NCBI GenBank assembly: GCA_022820025.1
Contig: JAJEGF010000032.1
Location: 1 to 39,957, forward strand
Length of the DNA stretch: 39,957 bases
From: Chloroflexota bacterium
GTDB taxonomy: Bacteria > Chloroflexota > UBA11872
Reading direction: 5' to 3'
A program made the translations under genes and the position numbers. Below the pieces are notes generated by a model. It saw only the letters and a list, made by a program, of their open reading frames with translations. It made no database searches and had not been told where the DNA came from. This document shows, piece after piece, positions 19,584-27,588 of the stretch. Positions within the stretch are counted from its first letter, which is position 1. Each line of letters opens with the position of its first letter.

Positions 19584-19655
19584 CCGAGCGGACGCTTGAT
19601 CGTTGCTATATTCGGTCCATAGCCCGAGCCCGACTGGCCGGGACTGAGCAACCCC

Positions 19656-20564
19656 ATGGCTGTTGACAGATCTGCGTCCGACGCCGTCCTTCACGCGCTT
19701 GCTTGTCGCCCCCTGCTCTTTGATGGCGCGATGGGCTCGATCCTCAATGACCTGCCTGAACGTGACTGGGAAGCGCCCGAGGAGGTCACGCTGCGCTTCC
19801 CTGAGCGCATGGCCGAGGTATACCAGGCCTATCTGGAGGCTGGTGCCGACGTGCTATCGACGAACACGTTCGGCGGCAACCTCATCCGACTGCAGAGGGC
19901 CGGCTTGGTGGAGCAGTCCGAGGCCATCAACCGTGGCGCGGCCGAGCAGGCCCGGGCGGTCGCCGGCGACGATGCCTGGGTTGCTGGCGACATTGGGCAA
20001 AGCGGCGACTTTCTTGAGCCGCTCGGCGACGTAACCGAAGACCAGATGACCGAGGCTTTTCAAGTTCAGGCGGAGCAACTGGCTTCTGGCGGCGTAGATC
20101 TCCTGCTCTGCGAGACGTTCAGTGACATTCGCGAAGTCCAGATCGCCATTCAGGCAGCGGCTTCGACAGGGCTGCCCGTATTCGCCACCATGACCTACGA
20201 CATCAACCTTCACACCATGATGGGCGTGTCCCCCGCCGACGGTATGCGTGCGTGCGAAGACGCGGGTGCGGCCGTCATTGGCTGCAACTGCGGCAACGGT
20301 CCCGAAGAAATGACGCAAGTTCTCGACCAGATGCTGGCCGCCGCTCCCCGCCGCCCTCTCATGGCCCAGTCTAATGCCGGCGTCCCCGAGTTGATTGATG
20401 GTCGGGTTTGCTACCTGTATCCGCCGGAACGAATGGTTGACTTCGCCCGTCGCTGGATTGATGCGGGAGTGTCAGTGGTCGGCTCATGCTGCGGAAGCAC
20501 GAGCCGAACTACGCTCCTTCTGCGCGAAATGATCGATCGGCTGCCAGCGCGAGTTCCGGCCTGA
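19656..20564 (+). CDS. Homocysteine S-methyltransferase family protein
   Basis: 302 residues. It matches the zinc-dependent homocysteine-binding barrel of MetH-N/BHMT/MmuM: LLFDGAMGSIL, NTFGGN, LLLCETFSDIRE, and zinc ligands in IGCNCGNGPEEM (about 209-212) and GSCCGST (about 277-280). It would methylate homocysteine to methionine. The cobalamin and folate domains of full MetH are absent, so the methyl donor may be betaine, S-methylmethionine or a partner protein. It follows xylB after 72 bases and may be in the same transcript. Confidence 0.92.
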   Translation: MAVDRSASDAVLHALACRPLLFDGAMGSILNDLPERDWEAPEEVTLRFPERMAEVYQAYLEAGADVLSTNTFGGNLIRLQRAGLVEQSEAINRGAAEQARAVAGDDAWVAGDIGQSGDFLEPLGDVTEDQMTEAFQVQAEQLASGGVDLLLCETFSDIREVQIAIQAAASTGLPVFATMTYDINLHTMMGVSPADGMRACEDAGAAVIGCNCGNGPEEMTQVLDQMLAAAPRRPLMAQSNAGVPELIDGRVCYLYPPERMVDFARRWIDAGVSVVGSCCGSTSRTTLLLREMIDRLPARVPA

Positions 20565-20593
20565 ACGGCACGTCAGGACCGCGAGGCACGGGC

Positions 20594-20624
20594 GAGACTC
20601 AAACGCAGCCCGGGCCCGAGTCTC
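20594..20624 (+). repeat. Inverted repeat before the YesL-like gene
   Basis: GAGACTC at 20594-20600 and its exact complement GAGTCTC at 20618-20624 enclose a 17-base loop containing CCCGGG, 54 bases upstream of the next start codon. No T-run follows, so it is more likely a leader structure or binding site than a terminator. Confidence 0.3.
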
Positions 20625-20678
20625 CGCTACTATGCGAAGCAGGCGAGACGGCTGTGTACGTTTCGGTAGCAGGGTGCC

Positions 20679-21425
20679 GTGGCTGACGTTTTTCGACACA
20701 CTTGGTGGGCGTTCGCCCAGGTCTATTACGACCTTCGCTCGCTCGCGTTGGTCGGGAACTTCCTCTGGTTCCTCACGATTGTGCCGCTGGTTCCGATTGT
20801 CGGGATCCCTGGGTCCTTTGCCCTTCAGCAAGCCGTCCTGCAGGCAGACGCGACGGTCACCGGGATCCAGTACTTTGTGTTCATCGTAGGCGGGACTGTA
20901 GTCAGCGGTGCGCTGGCCGGGCCGGGGATCGCCGCGCTTTTCCATGTCGCGCATCGCCACATCGAGTTTGAGAACATTGAGTTGAGAGACTTCTGGCAGG
21001 GCTTTCGGTCCAACTTCGTACGCGCCTGGATGTTGTTCGTGATCGACATGTGTCTGCTTTACGGATTGATCGTGGGCTTTATCTTCTACACCGGGACCGG
21101 CCAGTTGCTTATTCAGGCCTTTGGATTCCTCTCCCTCTACTTCGTGGTCCTGTGGACAGCGGCCCAGGCCTACCTCTTCCCGATGTTCATCCGCTACGAC
21201 ATGTCCGTCTATCACCTGTTCCGCAACGCGGCAATCATGGCGCTCAGCGCGCCGGGGTCGTCAGTCGCCTTCTTCATCGTTGTGCTTGCCAGCGTCGTGC
21301 TCAGTATCCTGCTGATATTCCCGGCGGTGTTCCTCCTGGCGAGCACCCTGGCCCTTGTGGCGATACGAATGACTCAAGACAGGCTCCACGCGTTCGGCGT
21401 CGAGCTGGAGGGGCGAGGCCTGTGA
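20679..21425 (+). CDS. YesL/DUF624-like integral membrane protein
   Basis: 248 residues from GTG with an AGGG ribosome site close upstream. Five to six hydrophobic helices are visible (about 23-45, 60-85, 112-135, 140-160, 185-225). The pattern of helices with LRDFWQGFRSNFVRAW in the middle resembles the DUF624/YesL family, often encoded near sugar ABC transporters in Bacillus-type operons. Here it is followed after 40 bases by a sugar-type ABC ATPase gene, which fits. The family has no established biochemical role. Confidence 0.75.
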   Translation: MADVFRHTWWAFAQVYYDLRSLALVGNFLWFLTIVPLVPIVGIPGSFALQQAVLQADATVTGIQYFVFIVGGTVVSGALAGPGIAALFHVAHRHIEFENIELRDFWQGFRSNFVRAWMLFVIDMCLLYGLIVGFIFYTGTGQLLIQAFGFLSLYFVVLWTAAQAYLFPMFIRYDMSVYHLFRNAAIMALSAPGSSVAFFIVVLASVVLSILLIFPAVFLLASTLALVAIRMTQDRLHAFGVELEGRGL

Positions 21426-21465
21426 CGACCCCGTTCTCATTTGACGGCAGGCTTGGAGGAGTTTG

Positions 21466-22647
21466 ATGGCTGACGTGCAGATTCGAGATGCCCGTGTGAT
21501 CTTCAAGGAAGACTCGGACCCAGCGGCCGTGATCTTCGGCCAGACCGGCGGTACGCCCGACGACGAAAAGTCCGACCTCGTAGGACAGGCCAACTACCAC
21601 GACGGCAACATTCATGCCATCGACGGCGTGGACCTCGACATCCATGACGGCGAGTCGATTGCCATTTTGGGGCCGTCGGGCTGCGGCAAGTCCACCATGC
21701 TGCGTGTGGTTGCCGGTCTTATCAGGCTGGACTATCCCAATAGCGGGACCATCAGGTACGGCGAAGAAGACTGGACGATGCTGGGCGCAAAGGAACGGCG
21801 CGTGGGCATAGTCTTCCAGAATTACGCCCTCTACCCGCACATGCACAGCAAGAAGAACTTGGGCTTCTTCTTCAAGATGCACAAACGCGAGGAAGAGGTT
21901 GACGAGCGCGTCGAGATCGTTTCGCAGATCATGGGTGTCGGCTTCGATCAGCTTCTTGATCGTCGACCCAAGGCGTTGTCCGGCGGTCAGCAACAGCGCG
22001 TGGCGATCGCCCGCTGCATCGTGCGCGACCCGACGGTCTTTCTCTTCGACGAGCCGCTCTCCAACCTCGATGCCAAGCTGCGCAGCCGGACCCGCGTAGA
22101 AATCAAGCGACTACTGCGCCGCTTCAACATCACCACGGTGTACGTGACGCACGACCAGACCGAAGCCCAGGCAATGGGCGACCGAATTGCCGTCATGCAG
22201 GCCGGAAAGATCCAGCAACTCGGCACGTATCGCGAAATCTACGACAATCCGGCAAACATGTTCGTCGCTGGATTCGTTGGCCTTCCGCCGATGAATCTGA
22301 TGCCGGCCACGGCTGAGCGCGGCGGTGTGCGCGTGGATGGACATTTCGTGGACCTCCGGAATGATGCCCTTGGGCGGCGGGAAGGCGATTCCATAAGCCT
22401 CGGGATTCGACCTGAGTCGATCGAGTTGAGTCATCACCAGGTCGAGGGCTCGGTGCCGGTAGACGTGTACTGGGTCGAGAGCCACTTTTCCGAGCAGCGT
22501 AAGGAAGTCACCTTTGATCTCGCGGGCTCCCGCGTGATCGCCAAGCGGCCGCTTGAAGAGGAATGGGACCGCAATACCACCGTCTACGCGAAGGTCCCCG
22601 TGGACGAGGCCTATGTCTTCGACGCTGAAGAAGATCGGCTGATCTAG
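21466..22647 (+). CDS. Sugar-type ABC transporter ATPase (MsmK/UgpC/MalK-like)
   Basis: 393 residues from ATG at 21466, set by GGAGG six bases upstream. Walker A GPSGCGKST, Q-loop VFQNYALYPHM, signature LSGGQQQR, Walker B VFLFDEPLSNLD and the switch-His THDQTEAQ are all intact. The C-terminal 130 residues are the TOBE/MOP regulatory region of carbohydrate importers. An unusual acidic insertion of about 28 residues (13-45, with DPAAVIFGQTGGTPDDE) lies between the first strand and the Walker A strand. No permease or binding-protein genes are adjacent, so it may energise importers encoded elsewhere, as MsmK does in Gram-positives. Confidence 0.92.
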   Translation: MADVQIRDARVIFKEDSDPAAVIFGQTGGTPDDEKSDLVGQANYHDGNIHAIDGVDLDIHDGESIAILGPSGCGKSTMLRVVAGLIRLDYPNSGTIRYGEEDWTMLGAKERRVGIVFQNYALYPHMHSKKNLGFFFKMHKREEEVDERVEIVSQIMGVGFDQLLDRRPKALSGGQQQRVAIARCIVRDPTVFLFDEPLSNLDAKLRSRTRVEIKRLLRRFNITTVYVTHDQTEAQAMGDRIAVMQAGKIQQLGTYREIYDNPANMFVAGFVGLPPMNLMPATAERGGVRVDGHFVDLRNDALGRREGDSISLGIRPESIELSHHQVEGSVPVDVYWVESHFSEQRKEVTFDLAGSRVIAKRPLEEEWDRNTTVYAKVPVDEAYVFDAEEDRLI

Positions 22648-22800
22648 CTCTCGGCGTAAACGGGGTTGGGCGGCACTTTGTCGGAGCAAGTCGGCCTCTA
22701 GCTTGGACTTTGTAGTTTCAAACGAGACGCCGCTCGGCAAGTTCGCTGAGTGCCGGCGAGCAGTGCTAGACTGAGCGTAGCCGCACTGTCTGTCATGGGC

Positions 22801-22820
22801 GGGCGAGGGCTCGTCCTTTT
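22801..22820 (+). terminator. Terminator-like hairpin in the nusA leader
   Basis: GGGCGA (22801-22806) pairs with TCGTCC (22811-22816, one G-U pair) around loop GGGC, followed directly by TTTT. It lies 45 bases upstream of the nusA start. It is short, so it may be a weak terminator for the upstream ABC gene or an attenuator by which NusA controls its own operon. Confidence 0.35.
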
Positions 22821-22864
22821 CCCGGGGGAGGGAAGCGGTCCAAACGTCCTGAGGAGGCTATCCC

Positions 22865-24055
22865 GTGCGCAGTGACTTCATGTTGGCGCTGCAACAGCTT
22901 GCCGACGAGAAGGGCATCCAGATTGAGGCAGTCGTTAACGCGCTGCGCACAGCGATCATGTCAGCCTTCGAGGACTACAACAGCGACTACGACGACATCG
23001 ACATTGAGATTGACCCGGAGACTGGCGACTCAACCGTCTACGCGAACAAAACCGTCGTCGATGTCGTCTCGGACGATGTCCACGAGATCTCGCTGGCCGA
23101 GGCCCGAAGCTACGACCAGACCATGGAACTCGGCGAGATCTTCCAGATCGACATCACGCCGCCAAATTTTGGGCGCATCGCCACGCAGAAGGCGCGGCAG
23201 GCCATGCAGCAGGCCCTGCGCGACGCTGAACGGCTGGAGATCTATACGCACTTCATTGAGCACCAGGGACTCTTGCTCGTGGGGCGCGTGACTCGCGTCG
23301 AGAATCGGGGAGTCTTTGTGGATCTCGGGCGCGGTGAGGCAATCATGCTCCCGGGCGACCAAGTGGCCGGCGAGTTCTACCGCTCCGGGCAGCGCATGCG
23401 CGTGCTGCTACTCGAAGTGGCCGAGGGCGGCCGCGGTGCGCAGTTGCGAGTTTCGCGCTCGCACGCGGATTTTGTGCGCCGGCTCTTTGAACGCGAAGTT
23501 CCTGAGATTCAGAACGGTCTGGTCGACATTGCGGCAATTGCGCGCGATGCTGGCGTGCGTACCAAGCTGGCGGTGCGCTCGCGACAAGAAGGGCTTGATC
23601 CCGTTGGTTCGGCTGTGGGAATGCGCGGATCGCGCATCCAAAACGTTCTCCGCGAACTGGGACAGGAAAAGGTCGAAATCATTCTGTATGACGATGAGCC
23701 GCGTGTGTACGTGGCCAACGCGCTCAGTCCGGCTCGGGTGCGCAACGTCCATGTTGACTTGAGCCAGCGCGTGGCCGATGTATTTGTTCCGACGGATATG
23801 GTGTCGCTCGCAATAGGACGCGAAGGTCAGAATGCCCGTCTGGCAGCTCGGCTCACGGGGTTCAAGATTACGATTCGAGATGCGTCGGAGCCCGCCGAGG
23901 CTTTGGGCGTTGCCGAGCCCGACGGGACCCCGGACGAAGAGGCGAAGCAGGACGATGTGGATGCACCACTTGATGAACCCGGGCTCTCGCCGGAGTCCGA
24001 TTCGGCGAGAATGGCGGAGCAAGTGGGGCGCGGCGTCGCTGGATCCGGGAGTTAA
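22865..24055 (+). CDS. nusA: Transcription termination/antitermination factor NusA
   Basis: 396 residues from GTG, with GAGGAGG seven bases before it. The N-terminal RNA polymerase-binding domain (FMLALQQLADEKGI; AFEDYN), a central S1 domain (LLLVGRVTRVENRGVFVDLG, about 135-200) and two KH domains (VGSAVGMRGSRIQNVLREL and LAIGREGQNARLAARLTG) are in order. The acidic C-terminal tail lacks the repeats of E. coli NusA, as in many non-proteobacteria. It heads the classic nusA-ylxR-infB-rbfA-truB-ribF operon, but rimP, usually just before it, is absent. Confidence 0.97.
   Translation: MRSDFMLALQQLADEKGIQIEAVVNALRTAIMSAFEDYNSDYDDIDIEIDPETGDSTVYANKTVVDVVSDDVHEISLAEARSYDQTMELGEIFQIDITPPNFGRIATQKARQAMQQALRDAERLEIYTHFIEHQGLLLVGRVTRVENRGVFVDLGRGEAIMLPGDQVAGEFYRSGQRMRVLLLEVAEGGRGAQLRVSRSHADFVRRLFEREVPEIQNGLVDIAAIARDAGVRTKLAVRSRQEGLDPVGSAVGMRGSRIQNVLRELGQEKVEIILYDDEPRVYVANALSPARVRNVHVDLSQRVADVFVPTDMVSLAIGREGQNARLAARLTGFKITIRDASEPAEALGVAEPDGTPDEEAKQDDVDAPLDEPGLSPESDSARMAEQVGRGVAGSGS
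24047..24051 (+). promoter_or_regulatory. Shine-Dalgarno sequence in front of an ATC codon (ylxR)
   Basis: GGGAG lies six bases before ATC at 24058 and includes the last bases of nusA before its stop. The same GGGAG-plus-six layout precedes the GTG start of eno. It decides the unusual start of ylxR, because no ATG, GTG or TTG occurs in that frame between the upstream in-frame stop at 23971 and the conserved domain. Confidence 0.6.
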
Positions 24056-24057
24056 CC

Positions 24058-24351
24058 ATCGCCCGAACTGAGCCGACGCGCACCTGCATCGTCACGCGCA
24101 AGAGGCGACGTAAACGTGACCTCATCCGAATTGTGCGAACGCCCGATGGCGACATTCGCTGCGATCCGACGGGTCGCGTCGATGGGCGCGGTGCCTATCT
24201 CTCCGTCGACGGCGGCTCTGTGCAGGTGGCGCTTGCGCGCGGCATCCTGGGCAGCCACTTGGAGGCTTCCATAGATCGCGATCAGGCGGATATGTTGATC
24301 AAGCAATTTGAGCGTGAACGCTTGGTTCGGCTCACCGGGAGTGCTCGCTAG
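24058..24351 (+). CDS. ylxR: YlxR (DUF448) RNA-binding protein, inferred ATC start
   Basis: 97 residues if started at ATC 24058. The conserved core is complete only with this start: TRTCIVTRKRRRKRDLIRIV at 7-26, then DPTGRVDGRGAYLS. The first standard start codon in frame is GTG at 24133, which would remove the conserved RTCIVT/RDLIR segment. The frame is open back to a stop at 23971, with no ATG, GTG, TTG or CTG in between. GGGAG sits six bases upstream of the ATC. It lies two bases after nusA and one base before infB. YlxR proteins are small, basic, nucleic-acid-binding proteins of the translation operon. Family confidence is high; the ATC start is inference. Confidence 0.88.
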   Translation: MARTEPTRTCIVTRKRRRKRDLIRIVRTPDGDIRCDPTGRVDGRGAYLSVDGGSVQVALARGILGSHLEASIDRDQADMLIKQFERERLVRLTGSAR

Positions 24352-24352
24352 C

Positions 24353-26236
24353 ATGGCGCGCCGCCGCCGCACACGTCGTAGACCTCCGCCGCGCCCACGC
24401 GCGCGCCGCCGTCCGCAGCAGCGTCCGAGTCCTCCGGCCGACGAGCAACCGGCCGAGGTGCCGGAGGCGCCGGCCGTCGAACTCCGCCAGGTCGCGATGC
24501 CGGCTTCAGCCTCGATTGCCGACATTGCGGAACGCGCCGCAGTGCCGCCGACCGACATCATCATGGAGTTGCTCAATCGAGGCGTGCTGACGACCATTAA
24601 CGCGGCCATTGATCGCGATACCGCACGCGCGGTCATGCGGAATCTTGGGGTCGCCATCACCGACGAATCTCAAGAGGACGACACCACCCCGGTTGCCGCG
24701 CGAAAACCGACTGGGCGCGATTCCACGCAGCCGCCGGATGGCGAGCCGCGTCCGCCCGTAGTGACCGTGATGGGTCACGTCGATCATGGCAAGACCACGC
24801 TCCTCGACGCCATCCGCAGTACCAACGTGGTCGACAGCGAGTTTGGGGGAATCACCCAGCACATCGGGGCCTATCAAGTGTCGGTAAACGGCGGTGCCAT
24901 TACGTTCATCGACACTCCTGGTCACGAGGCCTTTACGGCAATGCGTGCGCGCGGAGCGGGCGTCACCGACATTGCTGTGATCGTGGTTGCCGCCGACGAC
25001 GGAATCATGCCGCAGACGGTGGAGGCCATTGGGCACGCCAAGGCAGCCAGCGTCCCGATCATCATCGCGGTCAACAAGATCGACTTGGCGTCCGCCAACC
25101 CGAATCGAGTGCTCCAGCAGCTCACGGAGCATGAAATCGTAGTTGAGGACTTTGGAGGCGATGTGGTTGCTATTCCTCTCTCGGCTCTCAAGGGAGAGGG
25201 TATCGACGAACTCCTCGAGTACATCAACTTGACGGCCGAATTGGAGGAACTGAGGGCACCGGTCGACGGGCCAGCGGCGGGAACGATTATCGAGACTCGC
25301 CTGGACCACAGCCAGGGGCCAATTGCCACCGTTCTCGTTCAGCGTGGCGTCTTGAAGGTTGGGGACACCATCACGACGGGTGAGATTAACGGCCGCGTAC
25401 GGGCGCTCTTCGACGAGAGCGGCGGACGACTCCGATCAGCCAAGCCCTCCACGCCAGTCCAGGTCATGGGACTGGACGCGATGCCAGACGTCGGCGATCC
25501 CTTGAACGTCGTCGCCAGGCAGCGGAAGCGTCGTCGCCAACGGAGTCGTACTCCTGCCCGCGGAAGCGGTGACCAAGCCATGCGGCTGAGCCTCGAATCG
25601 CTCGCCGCCCAGATGACCGCAGGCCGTCTCCAGCAGATCAACCTGGTCGTGAAGGCTGACACGGCCGGCTCTGTTGATGCCGTGGTCAAGTCAATCGACC
25701 AGCTTGGCGATGATCGGGCACGAGCAATGGTCGTATTTGAGGGCGTTGGCTCGGTTACGGAGTCGGATGTGAACCTCGCCTCCGCCGCCAAGGGACTCGT
25801 GTTGGCCTTTAATTCGCGCGTTGATGCCACCGCCGCAGCGGAAGCTGAGCGACAGGGTGTTGACGTACGTGCCTATCGCACCATCTATGAGTTGATCGAC
25901 GATGTCGATGCGGCGCTCAAGGGCTCGATCAAGCCTGAAGAGGTCGAAGTTGTCGACGGTCGGCTCGAGATCCGGGGCGAGTTCCGAACCGAACGTACGC
26001 GCCAGATTGTCGGCGGTATGGTGCTCTCTGGTCGAGTTTACGTCGGTGCGCGCGTTCGGATTCTGCGAAACAGCGAGGAGATCGGCACGGGCTACATCCT
26101 CACCGTACGGCGTTTCTCGGATGAAGTGGACGAGGTACGCCAGGGCTTTGACTGCGGTCTTGCAATAGAAACGACAACCAAGATCGAACTCGCGGACATC
26201 ATCGAGGCCAGCCACACCGAAGAACGTCTCCCGTAG
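24353..26236 (+). CDS. infB: Translation initiation factor IF-2 (short N-terminus)
   Basis: 627 residues from ATG 24353, one base after ylxR; GGGAG lies eleven bases upstream. An Arg/Pro-rich N-terminus of about 45 residues precedes an IF2-N-like helix region (SIADIAERAAVPPTDIIMEL), then the GTPase: G1 GHVDHGKT near 141-148, switch GGITQHIGAY, DTPGH near 187, NKID near 241. Domains II-IV follow (ETRLDHSQGPIATVLVQRG; VKADTAGSVDAV; VSGRV-like SGRVYVGARV). The linker after GDPLNVV (389-404) is very Arg-rich, where homologues have an acidic DE-rich helix start; see findings. It delivers initiator tRNA to the 30S subunit. Confidence 0.97.
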   Translation: MARRRRTRRRPPPRPRARRRPQQRPSPPADEQPAEVPEAPAVELRQVAMPASASIADIAERAAVPPTDIIMELLNRGVLTTINAAIDRDTARAVMRNLGVAITDESQEDDTTPVAARKPTGRDSTQPPDGEPRPPVVTVMGHVDHGKTTLLDAIRSTNVVDSEFGGITQHIGAYQVSVNGGAITFIDTPGHEAFTAMRARGAGVTDIAVIVVAADDGIMPQTVEAIGHAKAASVPIIIAVNKIDLASANPNRVLQQLTEHEIVVEDFGGDVVAIPLSALKGEGIDELLEYINLTAELEELRAPVDGPAAGTIIETRLDHSQGPIATVLVQRGVLKVGDTITTGEINGRVRALFDESGGRLRSAKPSTPVQVMGLDAMPDVGDPLNVVARQRKRRRQRSRTPARGSGDQAMRLSLESLAAQMTAGRLQQINLVVKADTAGSVDAVVKSIDQLGDDRARAMVVFEGVGSVTESDVNLASAAKGLVLAFNSRVDATAAAEAERQGVDVRAYRTIYELIDDVDAALKGSIKPEEVEVVDGRLEIRGEFRTERTRQIVGGMVLSGRVYVGARVRILRNSEEIGTGYILTVRRFSDEVDEVRQGFDCGLAIETTTKIELADIIEASHTEERLP

Positions 26237-26240
26237 CACC

Positions 26241-26245
26241 GGAGG
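26241..26245 (+). promoter_or_regulatory. Shine-Dalgarno sequence in front of ATC codons (rbfA)
   Basis: GGAGG lies four bases before ATC 26250 and seven before ATC 26253. It starts five bases after the infB stop. There is no standard start codon within range, so it supports initiation of rbfA at one of the tandem ATC codons. Confidence 0.6.
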
Positions 26246-26252
26246 CCGCATC

Positions 26253-26642
26253 ATCAAGACCCGCCGTGCCCAACGGATTGAAGCTCAGATCGCGCGGGAG
26301 ATAAGCGGCCTTCTTGAGCGCCACCTGGAAGACCCGGCGATTGGATTCGTTACTGTTCAGCGCGTATCGATCTCGCCGGACTTGAGCAACGCCGTCGTGT
26401 TTGTAACCCCGCTTGGTGACACCCACGACATCAAGGAATCGGTGGCCGCGTTGCAGCGCGCAGCGACGTACGTTCGCCGGGAGCTTGCGAGTCGAATCCG
26501 TGTGTATCGCATCCCGCGTATTCAATTTCAACTTGATCCTCAGATGCCAACCGCTAGCTCAATGATCGAGCGCAAAACCGACGGCCCTGCAGCCGACCAC
26601 GGGACGCAAGCTCTCGCAGCGCAGCCTGACGATGGCCCGTGA
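26253..26642 (+). CDS. rbfA: Ribosome-binding factor A, inferred ATC start
   Basis: 129 residues if started at ATC 26253 (130 from ATC 26250). The KH-type fold is recognised by RRAQRIEAQIAREISGLLER, DPAIGFVTVQRVSISPDLSN and IQFQLD near the C-terminal core. RbfA matures the 30S subunit. In this frame the first standard start is TTG at 26382, which would delete the first 43 residues including the helix and strand 1-2 core; no ATG, GTG, TTG or CTG occurs earlier in the frame after the infB stop. GGAGG upstream supports ATC. The stop overlaps or abuts the truB start. Confidence 0.88.
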   Translation: MKTRRAQRIEAQIAREISGLLERHLEDPAIGFVTVQRVSISPDLSNAVVFVTPLGDTHDIKESVAALQRAATYVRRELASRIRVYRIPRIQFQLDPQMPTASSMIERKTDGPAADHGTQALAAQPDDGP

Positions 26643-27588
26643 CCGCCAGATGTCGCCACACGGCGGATTCCTCAACGTCTTCAAGCCAATTGGCGCAAGT
26701 TCCACGCAAGCTGTGGGACGAGTCCGCCGCGCCGTTGGCGTGCGACGCGTAGGGCACTGCGGCACGCTGGATCCACTGGCCTGGGGTGTCCTACCCGTAG
26801 CGGTGGGGCGTGCCACTCGGTTGAGCAGCTTTGTCCTGGAAATGCCAAAGTCGTACGTGGCCGCCGTGCTTTTCGGTGTCGAAACTCCATCCCACGATAT
26901 GGAAACGCAACCGACGGCCGAGCCGCGTACGTCTCCGGAACTGAAGTCTGTCGAACAGGTGCTCCCGGCGTTCGTGGGCGAAATCGAACAGCATCCGCCG
27001 GCGTACTCGGCCCTCCACGTTGATGGCGTGCGGGCCTATCGGTCGGCTCGCGCTGGTCGGCGCGTGGAGCTGCCGCCGCGTCAAGTTCACATTCGCGCAC
27101 TAAACCTGGTGGCGGCTGGCCGCATTGGCGTGCGGATGGCCGACGGGCGCCTGCGCTTTGGCAGCGGCTCGGGCTGGCACGACGCCCTTCTTGCCGGAAT
27201 TCAGGTCGAGTGCTCGTCCGGCACCTACATTCGCGCGCTCGCACGAGATTTGGGGGCAATGATCGGCTGTGGCGCCACGCTCTTTGGACTCATCCGTACT
27301 CGCGTCGGTCCATTCACGCTGAGGTCCGCGACTGAAATGTGGCAGCTTTCCGTCGCGACCCGAGACGGCTTCCTCAACACACTGCTCTACGCCCCCGACA
27401 CCGTGGTCGAACACCTTCCGTCAGCCGTCCTGAGCGCCAGAGATCGCATTGACTTCGGACACGGGCGCCCGTTGCCTCGGATGGCCGACGGACTGCACCG
27501 TCTGTACGACGGACATGGCAGCTTTCTTGGCCTCGCAAACGGCCAAGACGGCTCGTGGTCGCCCCGCATCGTATGGAATCCAGCGTAA
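26632..27588 (+). CDS. truB: tRNA pseudouridine-55 synthase TruB
   Basis: 318 residues from ATG 26632, or 312 from ATG 26650 (MSPHGGFLNVFKPIG). The catalytic motif VGHCGTLDPLAWGVLPVAVG contains nucleophile Asp47. HPPAYSALHVDGVRAY and SSGTYIRALARDLG are further TruB blocks. It makes pseudouridine 55 in the T-loop of tRNAs. The earlier start overlaps rbfA by eleven bases. The TAA stop at 27586-27588 shares its last base with the ribF ATG. Confidence 0.96.
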   Translation: MARDRQMSPHGGFLNVFKPIGASSTQAVGRVRRAVGVRRVGHCGTLDPLAWGVLPVAVGRATRLSSFVLEMPKSYVAAVLFGVETPSHDMETQPTAEPRTSPELKSVEQVLPAFVGEIEQHPPAYSALHVDGVRAYRSARAGRRVELPPRQVHIRALNLVAAGRIGVRMADGRLRFGSGSGWHDALLAGIQVECSSGTYIRALARDLGAMIGCGATLFGLIRTRVGPFTLRSATEMWQLSVATRDGFLNTLLYAPDTVVEHLPSAVLSARDRIDFGHGRPLPRMADGLHRLYDGHGSFLGLANGQDGSWSPRIVWNPA

